64,000 bases of DNA from an uncultured Clostridia bacterium (GTDB lineage: Bacteria > Bacillota > Clostridia > TANB77 > CAG-508). The stretch's first letter is position 1; each line of letters starts with the position of its first letter. A model generated the notes under the pieces. That model ran no database searches, was not told the origin of the DNA, and worked only from the letters and a program-made list of their open reading frames with translations. Below, in pieces: positions 17,801 through 27,807 of this stretch. The stretch covers positions 1 through 64,000 of the forward strand of contig CAKOWZ010000010.1 in the NCBI GenBank assembly GCA_934129745.1, given 5' to 3'. A program made the translations under genes and the position numbers.

Positions 17801-18262
17801 GTAATTGACCCTGTTGTAAAATCAAAAAAAAGCTTGTCTGAAGAAGAAATTGAAGATAGAATTCGTAAACAATTTAAAATGCAAGGTTTAATTTTAGCAG
17901 ATATTGATGTTGTTAAAATGATGGATACAAACTTGGAAACAGGATATTCAAATGTTGTTCCTGCATATGTAGGAAAAGAAGGAAATTTAAGCAATACTCG
18001 TTCAAGTACTGTAAGTAGAAAACAATTTGAATATTTACAAAAATATACTAAAAATCTAGTTGGTCAAATATCTAAAGAAATTTTAGGCGGAAATATTGAT
18101 ATTAAGCCTTATTATAATTTGAAAAATAAGAAAACTCCTTGTGAGTATTGTGCTTTTGGTGGTGTGTGTAATTTTAAAGGAAATGATTGTAATAATGGGT
18201 ATAATTTTGTTACAAGTGCTGAAAAAGAAGCTGTTTTGGAAATGATGTCTAAAGATTTATAA
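14900..18262 (+). CDS. addB: ATP-dependent helicase/nuclease subunit AddB
   Basis: The 1120-aa AddB subunit of the AddAB (RecBCD-equivalent) complex processes double-strand breaks. Walker A GKSGSGKS is at residues 8-15. The C-terminal nuclease domain has GKIDRID and IIDYKSS (RecB-nuclease Asp and Lys motifs). The iron-sulfur Cys set is FQSCHF near 765 plus C1081, C1084 and C1090 in CEYCAFGGVC. The length matches the family (about 1150). AGGAGG lies before the ATG. The partner addA, usually next, is absent here; the following gene is pgeF-like. Confidence 0.95.
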   Translation: MSVRLIYGKSGSGKSEFIFNEIKNLINCGKKIYIITPEQFSFTAEKKLLETLGNKAVLNAEVLTFNRMSYRVASEVGGTAKTSISNPGKAMLIYNILCGKKSKLKFLGKSDENIELIIDQITEFKKHGVMIDDLTKMKDETNDNYLKLKIQDILQVYSDFENKIENRYIDENDNLTNLANQISEVSDFNNTLIYIDEFVGFTKQEYEIIKQLAYVANQVSISICSDSINDSISPESDVFYSNKITISKIFDMVRDYELELDEPVYLEKSYRFKNKELQHLEKNLYAIPYKKYEEKPENIKLFLANNQYSEIENVAINIVKLVRNENYRYRDISVITKGLDVYSNLVKVIFNKYQIPVFIDEKKDLGQNIIVKYMLSILEIFAKNWSYESVLNYVKTGFLDISKNEIFMLENYCQKWGIKNSKWYKSEWNFKDEDENNKEKIERIKEIRRMIVNPLLEFKTDLSSQNDVRTITRKLYEFLMNNNIDKKFEEKINELRQIGQNEFATQYETSWKIIMSVLDEIVLVFGDEKMSFDKYMQILKTGLASSDLGKIPGTQDQVIIGDIDRSRSHKVKAIFIIGLNDGMFPSVHKNEGFFNDKDRQFLKDNGVELARNTVESLYEDNFNIYKAFTTAEEKLFLSYSSSNSEGGTLRGSILISKMKKIFPKLEEQSDIIERNSEILIENTTFDELLNKLGEYRDTGEIEDKWVEVYNYYNNDDEWKYKLQRAMEALLYNNKPDRISKQNIDKMYGNVLRTSVSRLEQFQSCHFAYFLKYGLKLSEKDNFKINPIDTGTFMHDVIDEFFNNIKVKSYNIKDLNDNQITELVEEIVEQKLGLNKNYIFSSSPKYKSLSNRLKKVITKSMKYIVESLKYSKFEVLGNEVEFKEGKNYAPITMELDNGQKVEITGKIDRIDIAKLDGENYVRIIDYKSSAKNIDLNQVYAGLQLQLITYLDAVCENEDLLPAGVLYFNVIDPVVKSKKSLSEEEIEDRIRKQFKMQGLILADIDVVKMMDTNLETGYSNVVPAYVGKEGNLSNTRSSTVSRKQFEYLQKYTKNLVGQISKEILGGNIDIKPYYNLKNKKTPCEYCAFGGVCNFKGNDCNNGYNFVTSAEKEAVLEMMSKDL

Positions 18263-18287
18263 AACAATGATTGAAAGAGGTGTGAAT

Positions 18288-19124
18288 ATGATAGATTTGA
18301 GTAATGAGATTGTTAATCATGTAAAAAAAAGTGATTGCCAATATTTAGAATTTAAGGAATTGATTAAATATAATGATATTGTAAAACATGGTTATTGTTT
18401 AAAACCTTATGGTTTTAAGTTGAATAAAGATAATGAAAATAATAAATACAATACAAAAACAATTAATAATTATAAAAAATTTTGTCAATGTATTGGTATT
18501 GAAACAAAAGGTTTAGTTAAACCAAATCAAACACATACAAGTGTTGTTAAATGTGTTGATATTAGGGAAGATGGCATATCTATTGAAGATGAAAAATATA
18601 GAGATACAGATGGTTTAATTACTAATGTTAAAGGTGTGTCTTTGGCAAGTGTTAATGCTGATTGCATTTTGTTAATTTTGTTTGATCCTGTGAAAAAGGT
18701 TATTGGTAATATTCATTCTGGTTGGAAAGGGACTTTTAAAAAAATTTGTGTTAATGGAGTACAAGCTATGATTGATAATTATGGTTGTAATCCAAATGAT
18801 ATTATTTGTTGTATTTGCCCGAGTATTAGAAAATGCCATTTTCAAGTTGAAAAAGATGTCAGAGATTTATGTTATGATATTTTTGGTAATTTGATTAATG
18901 ATAATGATAGAATCGTAGAATATGTTGGTAAAATTGATGGTGTTGATAAATGGGTTATTGATACTGTTTTAATAAACGAGATTTTATTAAAAAATATGGG
19001 GGTAAAATCTGAAAATATTTTTGATTGTGGAATCTGTAGTGTTTGCAATTCTGAATTAGTTCATTCTAGACGTGCTGATGGAGTAGGGGGTGAACGTGGT
19101 ACTGCAGTTATTGGATTGATTTAA
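18288..19124 (+). CDS. pgeF: PgeF/YfiH-type purine nucleoside phosphorylase (polyphenol oxidase family)
   Basis: The 278-aa protein belongs to the LACC1/YfiH family, now viewed as purine nucleoside phosphorylase/adenosine deaminase and editing enzyme in cell-wall synthesis. Visible signatures are SVNADCILL, the metal-binding HSGWKG at about 152-157, CICPSIRKCHF and the C-terminal CSVCNSELVHSRR. The start at 18288 is preferred because AGAGGTG lies 7 bases upstream; an earlier ATG at 18267 lacks this. It follows addB by 25 bases, so cotranscription is likely. Confidence 0.85.
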   Translation: MIDLSNEIVNHVKKSDCQYLEFKELIKYNDIVKHGYCLKPYGFKLNKDNENNKYNTKTINNYKKFCQCIGIETKGLVKPNQTHTSVVKCVDIREDGISIEDEKYRDTDGLITNVKGVSLASVNADCILLILFDPVKKVIGNIHSGWKGTFKKICVNGVQAMIDNYGCNPNDIICCICPSIRKCHFQVEKDVRDLCYDIFGNLINDNDRIVEYVGKIDGVDKWVIDTVLINEILLKNMGVKSENIFDCGICSVCNSELVHSRRADGVGGERGTAVIGLI

Positions 19125-19252
19125 TTAAGAATTATATATTAAGTTATTAGTATTTAAGTCTCGAATTATTGGTCAAGTATTGAATTATTAATTTAGTAAC
19201 AATATAATAATGTCATACAATTTTGGAAAATATAATAGAAGAGGATAAATTT

Positions 19253-20566
19253 ATGGATAAAAATGAAATAAAAGAATTAGCAAATTATTGTTTAAATTGT
19301 AAGGTTAAACCATGTCAAAAAGGTTGTCCTTTAGGTAATGATATACCAGAGTTTATAAAAAATATTAAAGAAGAAAATTATAAAAATGCATATAGAGTTT
19401 TATGTAATACTACTGTTTTAGAATCTGTATGTGGTAGAATTTGCCCACATATGAGTCAGTGTATGGGAAAATGTGTAAGAGGAATAAAATCAAATCCTGT
19501 TAATATAGGAGAATTAGAAGCTTTTGTTGGTGATGAAGCTATTAAAAATGGATGGAAAATTTCTGATGATTTAAAAAATCAAGAAAATAATTCAAAAAAT
19601 AAAAACTCAAAAATAAAAGTAGCAGTAATAGGAAGTGGACCAGCTGGACTAACAAATGCAGCTTTTTTAGCAAAAAATGGTGTTAATGTTACAATTTTTG
19701 AAAAAAAAGAAAAATGTGGAGGTCTTTTAAGATATGGAATTCCTGAATTTAGATTAGACAAAAAAACATTAGATAAAACAATTCAAAAAATACTTGATTT
19801 AGGTATAAATGTTGAATTTAATAAAGAACTTGGAGTAAATATTTTTCTAGATGATTTAATAAAACAATTTGATTTTATATTTATATCAATAGGTGCTAAT
19901 ATCCCTTGGAAAATGGGAATAGATGGAGAAAATTTAAATGGAGTTTATGGTGGAAATTCATTATTAGAATATAATATACATCCAGACTATTCAGGAAAAA
20001 ATGTTGCAATAATTGGTGGAGGAAATGTTGCAATGGACTGTGCTCGTACTATAAATAAAATGGGGGCTAAAAATGTTAAAGTTATATATAGAAGAGCTGA
20101 AGAACAGATGCCCGCTGAGGTTAAAGAAATTGAAGATGCAAAATCAGAAGGAATTGAATTTTTGTTTCAAACAAATATTGTTAAAATAATTGGAAATGAT
20201 TCACAAAATGCTGAACATACTCAAAATGTTCAGAAAATAGAATGTATCAAAACACAACTTATTCAAAAACCAGGTGAATCAAGATTATCACCTGTAAACA
20301 TAGAAAACAGTAATTTTAATATTGATATTGATTATGTTATAATGGCAATTGGTTCAATGCCAGAGGAAAAAATTGTTAATAATCTAGGACTAGAACTTGA
20401 TTCAAAAGGATATATTAAAACTAATGAAAATAATGAAACATCAATAAAAAATGTATTTGCTGGAGGAGATGTATCTGGAGCAAAATCAACAGTAGCATAT
20501 GCAGCAAGAACAGGGAGAAATGTTGCAGAAATTATATTAAAAACAATTGATGAGAAAATTAAGTAA
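19253..20566 (+). CDS. gltD: Glutamate synthase small-subunit-like NAD(P)H oxidoreductase
   Basis: The 437-aa flavoprotein has an N-terminal Cys-rich Fe-S domain (CLNCKVKPCQKGCPLGND, then CGRICPHMSQCMGKCVRG), an FAD site VAVIGSGPAGLT, an NAD(P)H site VAIIGGGNVAMD and a C-terminal FAD motif VFAGGDVSGA. This is the GltD/SudA/NfnB-type architecture. No large subunit gltB or nfnA lies nearby, so it may be a stand-alone homomeric enzyme. ATG at 19253 with GAAGAGGA upstream is preferred over an earlier TTG at 19223. Confidence 0.85.
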   Translation: MDKNEIKELANYCLNCKVKPCQKGCPLGNDIPEFIKNIKEENYKNAYRVLCNTTVLESVCGRICPHMSQCMGKCVRGIKSNPVNIGELEAFVGDEAIKNGWKISDDLKNQENNSKNKNSKIKVAVIGSGPAGLTNAAFLAKNGVNVTIFEKKEKCGGLLRYGIPEFRLDKKTLDKTIQKILDLGINVEFNKELGVNIFLDDLIKQFDFIFISIGANIPWKMGIDGENLNGVYGGNSLLEYNIHPDYSGKNVAIIGGGNVAMDCARTINKMGAKNVKVIYRRAEEQMPAEVKEIEDAKSEGIEFLFQTNIVKIIGNDSQNAEHTQNVQKIECIKTQLIQKPGESRLSPVNIENSNFNIDIDYVIMAIGSMPEEKIVNNLGLELDSKGYIKTNENNETSIKNVFAGGDVSGAKSTVAYAARTGRNVAEIILKTIDEKIK

Positions 20567-20647
20567 AAGATTAAATAAAGAGAAATTTATATGATAAAAA
20601 AATTAAATATATATTTAAAAAATTAACTGTGAAAGGAATGTGATTAA

Positions 20648-21496
20648 ATGAAAAAAGTAAATTATAAAAATTGTTTTAATTTAGCAAAAAATACTACAAT
20701 AAATGTAATAAAAAATATGTCAAAACATAATATAAGTGAATATACTGCACAATGTGCATATTATACAATACTTTCATTTATTCCATTTTTTATTTTAGTT
20801 ATTACATTAATTCAATATACAGGAATTTCTAAAGAAGTATTAATTAATGCAATAAAAACAATAATACCAGAAACAATGCATTCAGGTATTAATGAAATGG
20901 CATTTGAAATATATTCAAAATCTATTGGAACAATTTCTATTTCAGCCATTTTTGCTTTATTATCAGCAAGAAAGGGATTTTATGCATTATCAAAAGGAAT
21001 AGGTAATATATATGATAAAGATAAAAATTTTAAATATGAGTATATTTATGTACAAATAAAATCAATTTTATTAACAATATTTTTGATAATTACTATTATT
21101 TCTATGTTATTAATTTCCGTATTTGGTGGAGTAATTGTGGATTATTTAAAACAAAAATTATCAATTCCAGCAGATGTAATTAATATATATAAATTATCTA
21201 AAATTGGTATATACTTTATTTTATTTTTAGTATTACTTATGATTTATAAATTTGTACCAACAACAAAAGTTAAATTAATTAAACAAATTCCAGGCGCAAT
21301 TTTTGCTACTTTTGGATGGTATGTTATTTCATTTATATTTTCTATTTATTTAGACACTTTTAAAGGATTTTCTGTTATGTATGGAAGTTTAACAACAGTT
21401 ATTTTAAGTATGATGTGGGTATATTTTTGTATGTATATTATTTTAGTTGGGGCAGAGATAAATAATATAAATTTGCAAAAAAATATTGAAAAATAG
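20648..21496 (+). CDS. YihY/virulence factor BrkB family membrane protein
   Basis: The 282-aa inner-membrane protein has six predicted helices and the family's pattern: an AQCAYYTILSFIPFFILVI first helix, the SARKGFYALSKGIGNIYD loop and a last helix VILSMMWVYFCMYIILVGAEIN. The family (UPF0761) has unknown function, with transport or envelope roles proposed. A GAAAGGAATG box lies before the ATG. It is 81 bases after the GltD-like gene. Confidence 0.85.
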   Translation: MKKVNYKNCFNLAKNTTINVIKNMSKHNISEYTAQCAYYTILSFIPFFILVITLIQYTGISKEVLINAIKTIIPETMHSGINEMAFEIYSKSIGTISISAIFALLSARKGFYALSKGIGNIYDKDKNFKYEYIYVQIKSILLTIFLIITIISMLLISVFGGVIVDYLKQKLSIPADVINIYKLSKIGIYFILFLVLLMIYKFVPTTKVKLIKQIPGAIFATFGWYVISFIFSIYLDTFKGFSVMYGSLTTVILSMMWVYFCMYIILVGAEINNINLQKNIEK

Positions 21497-21575
21497 AGAA
21501 ATATATGATATAGTATCACAAAACGAAACATAATAAATTAACCTTATCAAATTAATTAATAGTAAGGAGAAAAAA

Positions 21576-22028
21576 ATGGAAATTAAAATAATGATGTATT
21601 TATTTGCAATAATTGTTGTCACATTTATTGTGAATAAATGCAAAAAAGCAAACAAAAGAATTAGTGCAATATCTACTTTTAATTCTGTAGAAAATGATTT
21701 CATCAAAAAATACTATATTTATGAAAAAGCAATAAAAGAGAATTTAGATGGAGAAGACATTTTAAGAAAACTAAATTTGAGTAATAATTTTATTCAAATT
21801 CGGGGCATGAAAAAACCATTGAATTTTCAAAACTCAAGTGATTTGAGAAAAATTTTTTTGTTTTGTGGTGAAGTTATAATAATATATAGTGATGAATTAG
21901 AAGAAACCTATGATTATTATGCACAAGATTATGCAGACTTTGATATGATATTAGCAATATTAAAAAATATTCGTATTTGTTGCATGGAATATGGCGAAAA
22001 TACAAATGTTGAAATATCAATCAAATAA
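21576..22028 (+). CDS. Hypothetical single-helix membrane protein
   Basis: The 150-aa protein has an N-terminal membrane helix (IMMYLFAIIVVTFIVNK) and a cytoplasmic alpha/beta domain with YYAQDYADFDMILAILKNI. A TAAGGAG box precedes the ATG. The family is not recognised. Codon 75 is an in-frame CGG (ATT CGG GGC at about 21796), one of few in native-type genes. A bidirectional terminator separates it from leuS. Confidence 0.6.
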   Translation: MEIKIMMYLFAIIVVTFIVNKCKKANKRISAISTFNSVENDFIKKYYIYEKAIKENLDGEDILRKLNLSNNFIQIRGMKKPLNFQNSSDLRKIFLFCGEVIIIYSDELEETYDYYAQDYADFDMILAILKNIRICCMEYGENTNVEISIK

Positions 22029-22074
22029 AAAAATAGTGAGTTAGAAAAGAGATTTTCTAATTCACTATTTTTTA
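22027..22074. terminator. Bidirectional terminator between convergent genes
   Basis: AAATAGTGAGTTAGAAAA pairs with TTTTCTAATTCACTATTT, with A and T runs on the flanks, serving both the plus-strand gene and leuS. Confidence 0.9.
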
Positions 22075-24480
22075 TTATTTTACAACAATATTATAAATTC
22101 TATTTTTAACATAAATTTCTTTAATAATAGTTTTTCCTTCTAATCCAGAAATAACCTTTTCATTAGAATGAACAGCTGATTTTACTGTTTGTTCATCAGA
22201 ATCTAATGGAACATGAACATTTGCTTTTAATTTTCCATTAAATTGTACAGGTATTTCAATTTCATCATCAATAGTTTTATCATCATCAAATTCAGGCCAT
22301 TTTTCATAAGAAATTGTAGTTGTATGACCTAAAACTTTTTCCCACATTTCTTCACAAATATGTGGAGCAAATAAGCTTAACAGTTGAACTAATGTACTAA
22401 GTTCAGCTTTATTAACTTTTTTATATTTATAAAATTCATTAACCATTGTCATAAAAGTACTTATACAAGTATTAAATTTCATTTCTTCAATATCTTGTGA
22501 AACTTTTTTAATTGATTTATGCATCATTTTTTCAAATTGTTCTGAATATGTATCACCATCAGTAACAAATTCTTGTAAATTCCAAACTCTATCTAAGAAT
22601 TTTGCACAACCTCTAATACTTTCAACAGACCATGAAGCTGTTTGATCAAATGGACCCATAAACATTTCATAAACTCTTAAAGTATCTGCACCAAATTCAG
22701 CTATAACATCATCTGGATTTACAACATTACCTTTAGATTTACTCATTTTTTCACCATTTGAACCTAAAATCATACCATGTGAAGTACGTTTTCCATAAGG
22801 TTCTTTAGTTGGAACCACACCAATATCATACAAGAATTTATGCCAAAATCTTGAATATAATAAGTGAAGTGTTGTATGTTCCATTCCACCATTATACCAG
22901 TTAACAGGTGTCCAATAATTAAGAGCTTCTTTAGAAGCTAATTCTTTATCATTATGAGGATCTGTATATCTTAAATAATACCAAGATGATCCAGCCCATT
23001 GAGGCATAGTATCTGTTTCTCTTTTTGCAGGTTTTCCACAATGTGGGCATGTTGTATTAACCCAATTTGTTAATTTACTTAAAGGTGATTCTCCATTTTC
23101 ACCTGGTTCATAATCTTGAATATCAGGTAATGTAACAGGTAATTGTTCTTCAGGAACAGGAACCCAACCACAACAATCACAATATACCATTGGAATTGGT
23201 TCACCCCAATAACGTTGTCTTGAAAAAACCCAATCACGTAGTTTATAATTAACTTTTTTAGAACCAATTTGTTTTTCCTCAAGCCATGAAATCATTGCAT
23301 TTATTGCATCTTGTTTATTCATTCCATTTAAAAAATCTGAATTAATGTGAATTCCATCACCTGTAAATGCTTGTTTTGAAACATCTCCACCTTCAAGAAC
23401 AGGGATTATATTTAAACCAAATTTTTGAGCAAATTCATAATCTCTTGTATCATGAGCAGGAACAGCCATAATTGCACCAGTTCCATATGTAATTAAAACA
23501 TAGTCAGAAACCCAGATTGGAATTTCTTTTCCTGTTACAGGATTTATAGCTTTAATTCCTTTGATTTCAACACCTGTTTTTTCTTTATTTAATTCAGCAC
23601 GTTCAAAATCAGATTTTAAACTTGCTTGTGTTTTATAATTTTCAATCTCATCAATATTAGTAATTTGATTAGATAATTCTTTTATAATAGGGTGTTCAGG
23701 GGCTATAACCATATAAGTTGCTCCAAATAAAGTATCAGGTCTTGTAGTATAAACTGTTAATTTTTTATCTGAACCTAATAAACTAAATTTAACTTCAGCA
23801 CCTTCACTTCTTCCAATCCAATTACGTTGTTGTGTTTTTATTTGTGGAAGATAATCAACATCATCTAAATCATCAATTAATCTTTGTGCATATTCTGTTA
23901 TCTTAAGCATCCATTGGCTTTTTTCTTTTTGAACAACAGGACTTCCACATCTTTCACATACTCCATTTACAACTTCTTCATTTGCTAAACCAACTTTACA
24001 ACCTGTGCAAAAATTGATTGGCATTGTTGTTTTATATGCAAGACCTTTTTTGAACATTTGAACAAATATCCATTGTGTCCATTTGTAATAATTAGGATCT
24101 GTTGTGTTTACAGCTCTATCCCAGTCAAAAGAAAATCCAATTGATTTTAATTGTCTTGTAAAATTAGCAACATTTTTTTCAGTTGTAATTTTAGGATGAA
24201 CATGATTTTTCATAGCAAAATTTTCTGCAGGTAACCCAAATGCATCAAATCCAATAGGATATAAGACATTATAACCTTGCATTCTTCTTTTTCTTGCTAT
24301 TACATCTAATGCAGTGTAACTTCTAGGATGCCCAACATGTAGACCTTGTCCAGATGGATATGGAAACTCAACCAAACCAAACCACTTTTCCTTTGAGTAA
24401 TCTGTTCCAGTTGCAAATGTTTTATTTTCATCCCAATATTTTTGCCATTTTTGTTCAATGTTTTTAAAATCATATGACAT
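22075..24480 (-). CDS. leuS: Leucyl-tRNA synthetase
   Basis: The 801-aa class I synthetase charges tRNA-Leu. The signatures are the HIGH motif as HVGH in [19 protein letters not shown] (about 40-55), the CP1 editing domain with [14 protein letters not shown] and the catalytic-site [12 protein letters not shown], a zinc site (CTGCKVG, CERCGSP), and KMSKS in [12 protein letters not shown] near 575. The length matches bacterial LeuRS of Firmicutes. No T-box leader is visible in the roughly 90 bases upstream. Confidence 0.97.
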   Translation of the reverse strand: MSYDFKNIEQKWQKYWDENKTFATGTDYSKEKWFGLVEFPYPSGQGLHVGHPRSYTALDVIARKRRMQGYNVLYPIGFDAFGLPAENFAMKNHVHPKITTEKNVANFTRQLKSIGFSFDWDRAVNTTDPNYYKWTQWIFVQMFKKGLAYKTTMPINFCTGCKVGLANEEVVNGVCERCGSPVVQKEKSQWMLKITEYAQRLIDDLDDVDYLPQIKTQQRNWIGRSEGAEVKFSLLGSDKKLTVYTTRPDTLFGATYMVIAPEHPIIKELSNQITNIDEIENYKTQASLKSDFERAELNKEKTGVEIKGIKAINPVTGKEIPIWVSDYVLITYGTGAIMAVPAHDTRDYEFAQKFGLNIIPVLEGGDVSKQAFTGDGIHINSDFLNGMNKQDAINAMISWLEEKQIGSKKVNYKLRDWVFSRQRYWGEPIPMVYCDCCGWVPVPEEQLPVTLPDIQDYEPGENGESPLSKLTNWVNTTCPHCGKPAKRETDTMPQWAGSSWYYLRYTDPHNDKELASKEALNYWTPVNWYNGGMEHTTLHLLYSRFWHKFLYDIGVVPTKEPYGKRTSHGMILGSNGEKMSKSKGNVVNPDDVIAEFGADTLRVYEMFMGPFDQTASWSVESIRGCAKFLDRVWNLQEFVTDGDTYSEQFEKMMHKSIKKVSQDIEEMKFNTCISTFMTMVNEFYKYKKVNKAELSTLVQLLSLFAPHICEEMWEKVLGHTTTISYEKWPEFDDDKTIDDEIEIPVQFNGKLKANVHVPLDSDEQTVKSAVHSNEKVISGLEGKTIIKEIYVKNRIYNIVVK

Positions 24481-24568
24481 AATTTTTATCAGTCCTTTCT
24501 TTTTTTTAATTTTGTTGCTATTATACTATATTTTTTGCAAAAAGAAAAGATGTTTTAAGAAATTTGTG

Positions 24569-24624
24569 CAATTGGGGACGCGTCCTAATTGCTCATTTTA
24601 AACAATTGGGGACAGAGCAATTTG
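24569..24624. repeat. REP-like element upstream of adhE
   Basis: CAATTGGGGACGCGTCCTAATTG is a near-palindrome with core GGGGACGCGTCC, followed 11 bases later by CAATTGGGGACAGAGCAATT. The same arrangement recurs at 28679, and a shorter inverse copy lies at 47885. Confidence 0.75.
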
Positions 24625-24663
24625 ATTTCACCAAAAATGTCAAAAAATGTCCTTGAAAAATCA

Positions 24664-24693
24664 TTGACAAAGATTTTCACTTATAGATATAAT
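24664..24693 (+). promoter_or_regulatory. adhE promoter
   Basis: A consensus TTGACA and TATAAT with an 18-base spacer lies 36 bases before the adhE ATG. The REP element ends 40 bases upstream of the -35 box. Confidence 0.85.
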
Positions 24694-24729
24694 AAGCTCA
24701 TGAACAAAACCTTAAGGAGGAATGAGAAT

Positions 24730-27342
24730 ATGGCACAAGAAGTTAGTGAACAAGAAAAAATGCGTATTAAATCAATGATTGATGATTTGGTTAAAAAAGC
24801 AAAAAAAGCATCTGAGGAGTACGTAAAACTTGATCAAGATCAAGTAAACAAGATTATTAAAGCTATGTCTATGGCAGGTCTTGAAAGACACATGGAATTA
24901 GCTAAAATGGCTATTGATGAAACTCATCGTGGAATTTATGAAGACAAAATTATAAAGAATATGTTTGCAACAGAATATGTATATCATAGTATAAAATATG
25001 ATAAAACAGTTGGAATAATAGATGAGAATGAAGAAGAGGGTTATGTAAGTATTGCTGAACCAGTTGGTATAATTGCTGGTGTTACACCTGTTACAAATCC
25101 AACCTCTACAACAATGTTTAAATCAATTATTGCTGCTAAAACAAGAAATGTAATTATTTTTGGATTCCATCCATCAGCTCAAAAATGTAGTGTTGAAGCT
25201 GCAAAAACTGTAAGAGATGCAGCTATTAAAGCAGGTGCTCCTGAAAACTGTATTTTATGGATTGAAGAGCCTTCAATTACTGCAACAAATTATTTAATGA
25301 ATCATCCTGATGTTAATTTAATTCTTGCAACAGGAGGAACAGGAATGGTAAAAGCTGCATATTCATGCGGAAAACCTGCTCTTGGAGTTGGACCTGGAAA
25401 TGTTCCTTGTTATATTGATAAAACAGCAAAACTAAAAACATCTGTAAATGATTTGGTTTTATCAAAATCTTTTGATAATGGTATGATTTGTGCTTCTGAA
25501 CAATCTGTAATTGTTGATAAAGAAATTAAAAACGAATTTGAAAAATTAATGAAACAAGCAGGATGTTATTTCCTAACTGCTAAACAAACAGAAAAATTAA
25601 AAGGAAGCATGTTTATTGAAGAAAAAGGTTGTGCTTTAAATGCTGATATTGTTGGTAAAAGTCCTTATGATATAGCAAGTAGAGCTGGAATTGAAGTTCC
25701 AAAAGACACAAAGGTTTTAGTTTTAAAAGAAAATGGAGTAGGTGTTGAGTATCCATTTTCTAAAGAAAAATTAAGTCCTGTTCTTGCATATTACATTGTT
25801 GATGGACCTGATGAAGGAATTGCTTTAGCTGAAAAATTAATTGAATTTGGTGGATTAGGTCATTCAGCAGTTATTCATTCAGAAGATAGAGATACAATTT
25901 TAAAATTCTCTGAAACAGTTAAAGCAGGAAGAATTATTGTAAATTCTCCATCAACACATGGTGCAATTGGTGATATTTATAATACAAATATGCCATCACT
26001 TACACTAGGATGTGGAACTTTTGGAGGAAATTCAACAACAGCAAATGTATCAAGTGTTAATTTAATAAATGTGAAAAGAGTTGCAAAAAGGAGGGTTAAT
26101 ATGCAATGGTTTAAAATTCCAGATAAGATTTATTTTGAGGCAGGTTCAATTCAATATTTAGAAAAAATGCCTGAAATTACAAGAGCATTTATAGTAACAG
26201 ATCCAGGAATGGTGAAATTAGGATATGTTGATAAAATATTATATCATTTAAGAAAAAGAGCTGATTATGTTCATTCTGAAATATTCTCAGATGTTGAATC
26301 AGACCCATCATTTGAAACAGTTAATAGAGGTGTTAAAATGATGAATGAATTTAAGCCAGATGTAATTATTGCACTTGGTGGTGGTAGTGCAATTGATGCA
26401 GCTAAAGGAATGTGGCTATTTTATGAATATCCTGATGCTGATCCAGAAGGTATGAAACTTAAATTTATGGATATTCGTAAACGTACTTATAAATTCCCAA
26501 AATTAGGTGTAAAAGCTAAAATGGTAGCAATTCCAACTACATCTGGAACAGGTTCTGAAGTAACTTCTTTTGCAGTAATTTCTGATAAAGTTCAAAATAA
26601 AAAATATCCATTAGCAGATTATGAATTAACACCAGATGTTGCAATTGTTGATCCTGATTTAGTAATGAGTTTACCAAAAAGTATTACAGCAGATACAGGT
26701 ATGGATGTTTTAACACATGCATTAGAAGCTTATGTTTCAAATATGGCTTCTGATTATACAGATGGTTTATCTGAAAAAGCTATTGAATTAGTATTCCAAA
26801 ATCTAAGAGAAGCATATAATAATGGTACAAATAGAGTAGCAAGAGAAAAAATGCATAATGCAAGTACTATAGCAGGTATGGCTTTTACAAATGCATTTTT
26901 AGGAATAAACCATTCTTTAGCACATAAATTAGGAGCAGAGTTCCATTTACCACATGGTAGATTAAATGCTATTTTATTACCTTATGTTATTAAATATAAT
27001 TCAAGTAAACCAACAAAATTTGTATCATTCCCTAAATATGAGTATTTTATAGCTGATCAAAAATATGCCGAAATTGCCAGAAAAATGGGACTTGATGCTT
27101 CAACAATTGAAAAAGGTGTTGATTCATTAATTAAAGAAATTCAAAAATTAAATAAAGATTTAAATATTCCTAGTTCATTTAAAGAAGCTGGAATTGATGA
27201 AAAAGAATTCCTTGCAAAAATTGATATATTGGCTGATAGAGCATTTGAAGATCAATGTACAACAGCTAATCCACGTTTACCTTTAGTTAGTGAATTAAAA
27301 CAAATTTTAATTGATTCTTATTATGGAAATGAAATTAAATAA
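24730..27342 (+). CDS. adhE: Bifunctional acetaldehyde-CoA/alcohol dehydrogenase
   Basis: The 870-aa fermentative enzyme reduces acetyl-CoA to ethanol in two steps and forms spirosomes in the cytoplasm. The N-terminal CoA-acylating aldehyde dehydrogenase domain (about 1-440) has the catalytic Cys in [10 protein letters not shown]. The C-terminal Fe-dependent alcohol dehydrogenase (about 455-870) has [13 protein letters not shown], the iron-ligand histidines in [20 protein letters not shown] and the [10 protein letters not shown] loop. The ATG at 24730, with TAAGGAGG 9 bases upstream, gives the family length; an upstream in-frame extension to 24589 crosses the promoter and is not real. Confidence 0.97.
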   Translation: MAQEVSEQEKMRIKSMIDDLVKKAKKASEEYVKLDQDQVNKIIKAMSMAGLERHMELAKMAIDETHRGIYEDKIIKNMFATEYVYHSIKYDKTVGIIDENEEEGYVSIAEPVGIIAGVTPVTNPTSTTMFKSIIAAKTRNVIIFGFHPSAQKCSVEAAKTVRDAAIKAGAPENCILWIEEPSITATNYLMNHPDVNLILATGGTGMVKAAYSCGKPALGVGPGNVPCYIDKTAKLKTSVNDLVLSKSFDNGMICASEQSVIVDKEIKNEFEKLMKQAGCYFLTAKQTEKLKGSMFIEEKGCALNADIVGKSPYDIASRAGIEVPKDTKVLVLKENGVGVEYPFSKEKLSPVLAYYIVDGPDEGIALAEKLIEFGGLGHSAVIHSEDRDTILKFSETVKAGRIIVNSPSTHGAIGDIYNTNMPSLTLGCGTFGGNSTTANVSSVNLINVKRVAKRRVNMQWFKIPDKIYFEAGSIQYLEKMPEITRAFIVTDPGMVKLGYVDKILYHLRKRADYVHSEIFSDVESDPSFETVNRGVKMMNEFKPDVIIALGGGSAIDAAKGMWLFYEYPDADPEGMKLKFMDIRKRTYKFPKLGVKAKMVAIPTTSGTGSEVTSFAVISDKVQNKKYPLADYELTPDVAIVDPDLVMSLPKSITADTGMDVLTHALEAYVSNMASDYTDGLSEKAIELVFQNLREAYNNGTNRVAREKMHNASTIAGMAFTNAFLGINHSLAHKLGAEFHLPHGRLNAILLPYVIKYNSSKPTKFVSFPKYEYFIADQKYAEIARKMGLDASTIEKGVDSLIKEIQKLNKDLNIPSSFKEAGIDEKEFLAKIDILADRAFEDQCTTANPRLPLVSELKQILIDSYYGNEIK

Positions 27343-27346
27343 TTAT

Positions 27347-27377
27347 AAAAAAATACTCCAGAAATATCTGGGGTATT
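27347..27377. terminator. Terminator between adhE and the convergent small gene
   Basis: AATACTCCAG pairs with CTGGGGTATT, flanked by A and T runs. It serves adhE and the minus-strand gene ending at 27385. Confidence 0.85.
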
Positions 27378-27384
27378 TTCATGT

Positions 27385-27639
27385 TCATAAATAATAGCTA
27401 ACAATCTGATCCAGGTCATCAGCTAATTTTGAAGTCCATTGTGTTGAATTATTTATTTGTCCAGTTAAAGCATTACTAAGAGCTTTTTGAAGCTTTGTCA
27501 ATGACGTGTAACTTGGATGATTAAATTTTTCAGTACATACTTTACTTACCAGGTTGCAAATTTCTTTCTGGTTTGTTTTTGTAGTGATTTTCCGGGCTTC
27601 AGAGATGAGGGAGAGTGCAATTTCCTTTTCTGATGTCAT
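27385..27639 (-). CDS. Foreign-type small protein, unknown
   Basis: The 84-aa, fully helical protein (MTSEKEIALSLISEARKITT... to LDQIVSYYL) has no membrane segment. Codons such as CGG for Arg and CTG for Leu differ from its AT-rich neighbours. It stands alone with AGGAGG before the ATG and a promoter TAGACA, 17 bases, TATACT on the minus strand about 45 bases upstream. The family is unknown; it is a member of the dispersed set. Confidence 0.6.
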   Translation of the reverse strand: MTSEKEIALSLISEARKITTKTNQKEICNLVSKVCTEKFNHPSYTSLTKLQKALSNALTGQINNSTQWTSKLADDLDQIVSYYL

Positions 27640-27807
27640 TAATAAATCCTCCTATGAATATTTTATTACTATCTAAACGTACAGACTAGTATAACATAAT
27701 TATATGTGGTTGTCTATAGATTTAGAACAAAATGTTTAATTTGTTTCTCTTGTTAAATTAGAAAAAATATGATATAACTAGTAAATAAAATTTGAGGAGT
27801 GGTAAAA

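Noticed and set aside
24481..24568. T-box leader for leuS
   Set aside because: Only about 90 AT-rich bases lie before the REP element, with no T-box sequence or specifier hairpin.
24589..24729. N-terminal extension of AdhE by 47 residues
   Set aside because: It contains the REP element tail and the TTGACA/TATAAT promoter; the ATG at 24730 has an excellent RBS and gives the family length.
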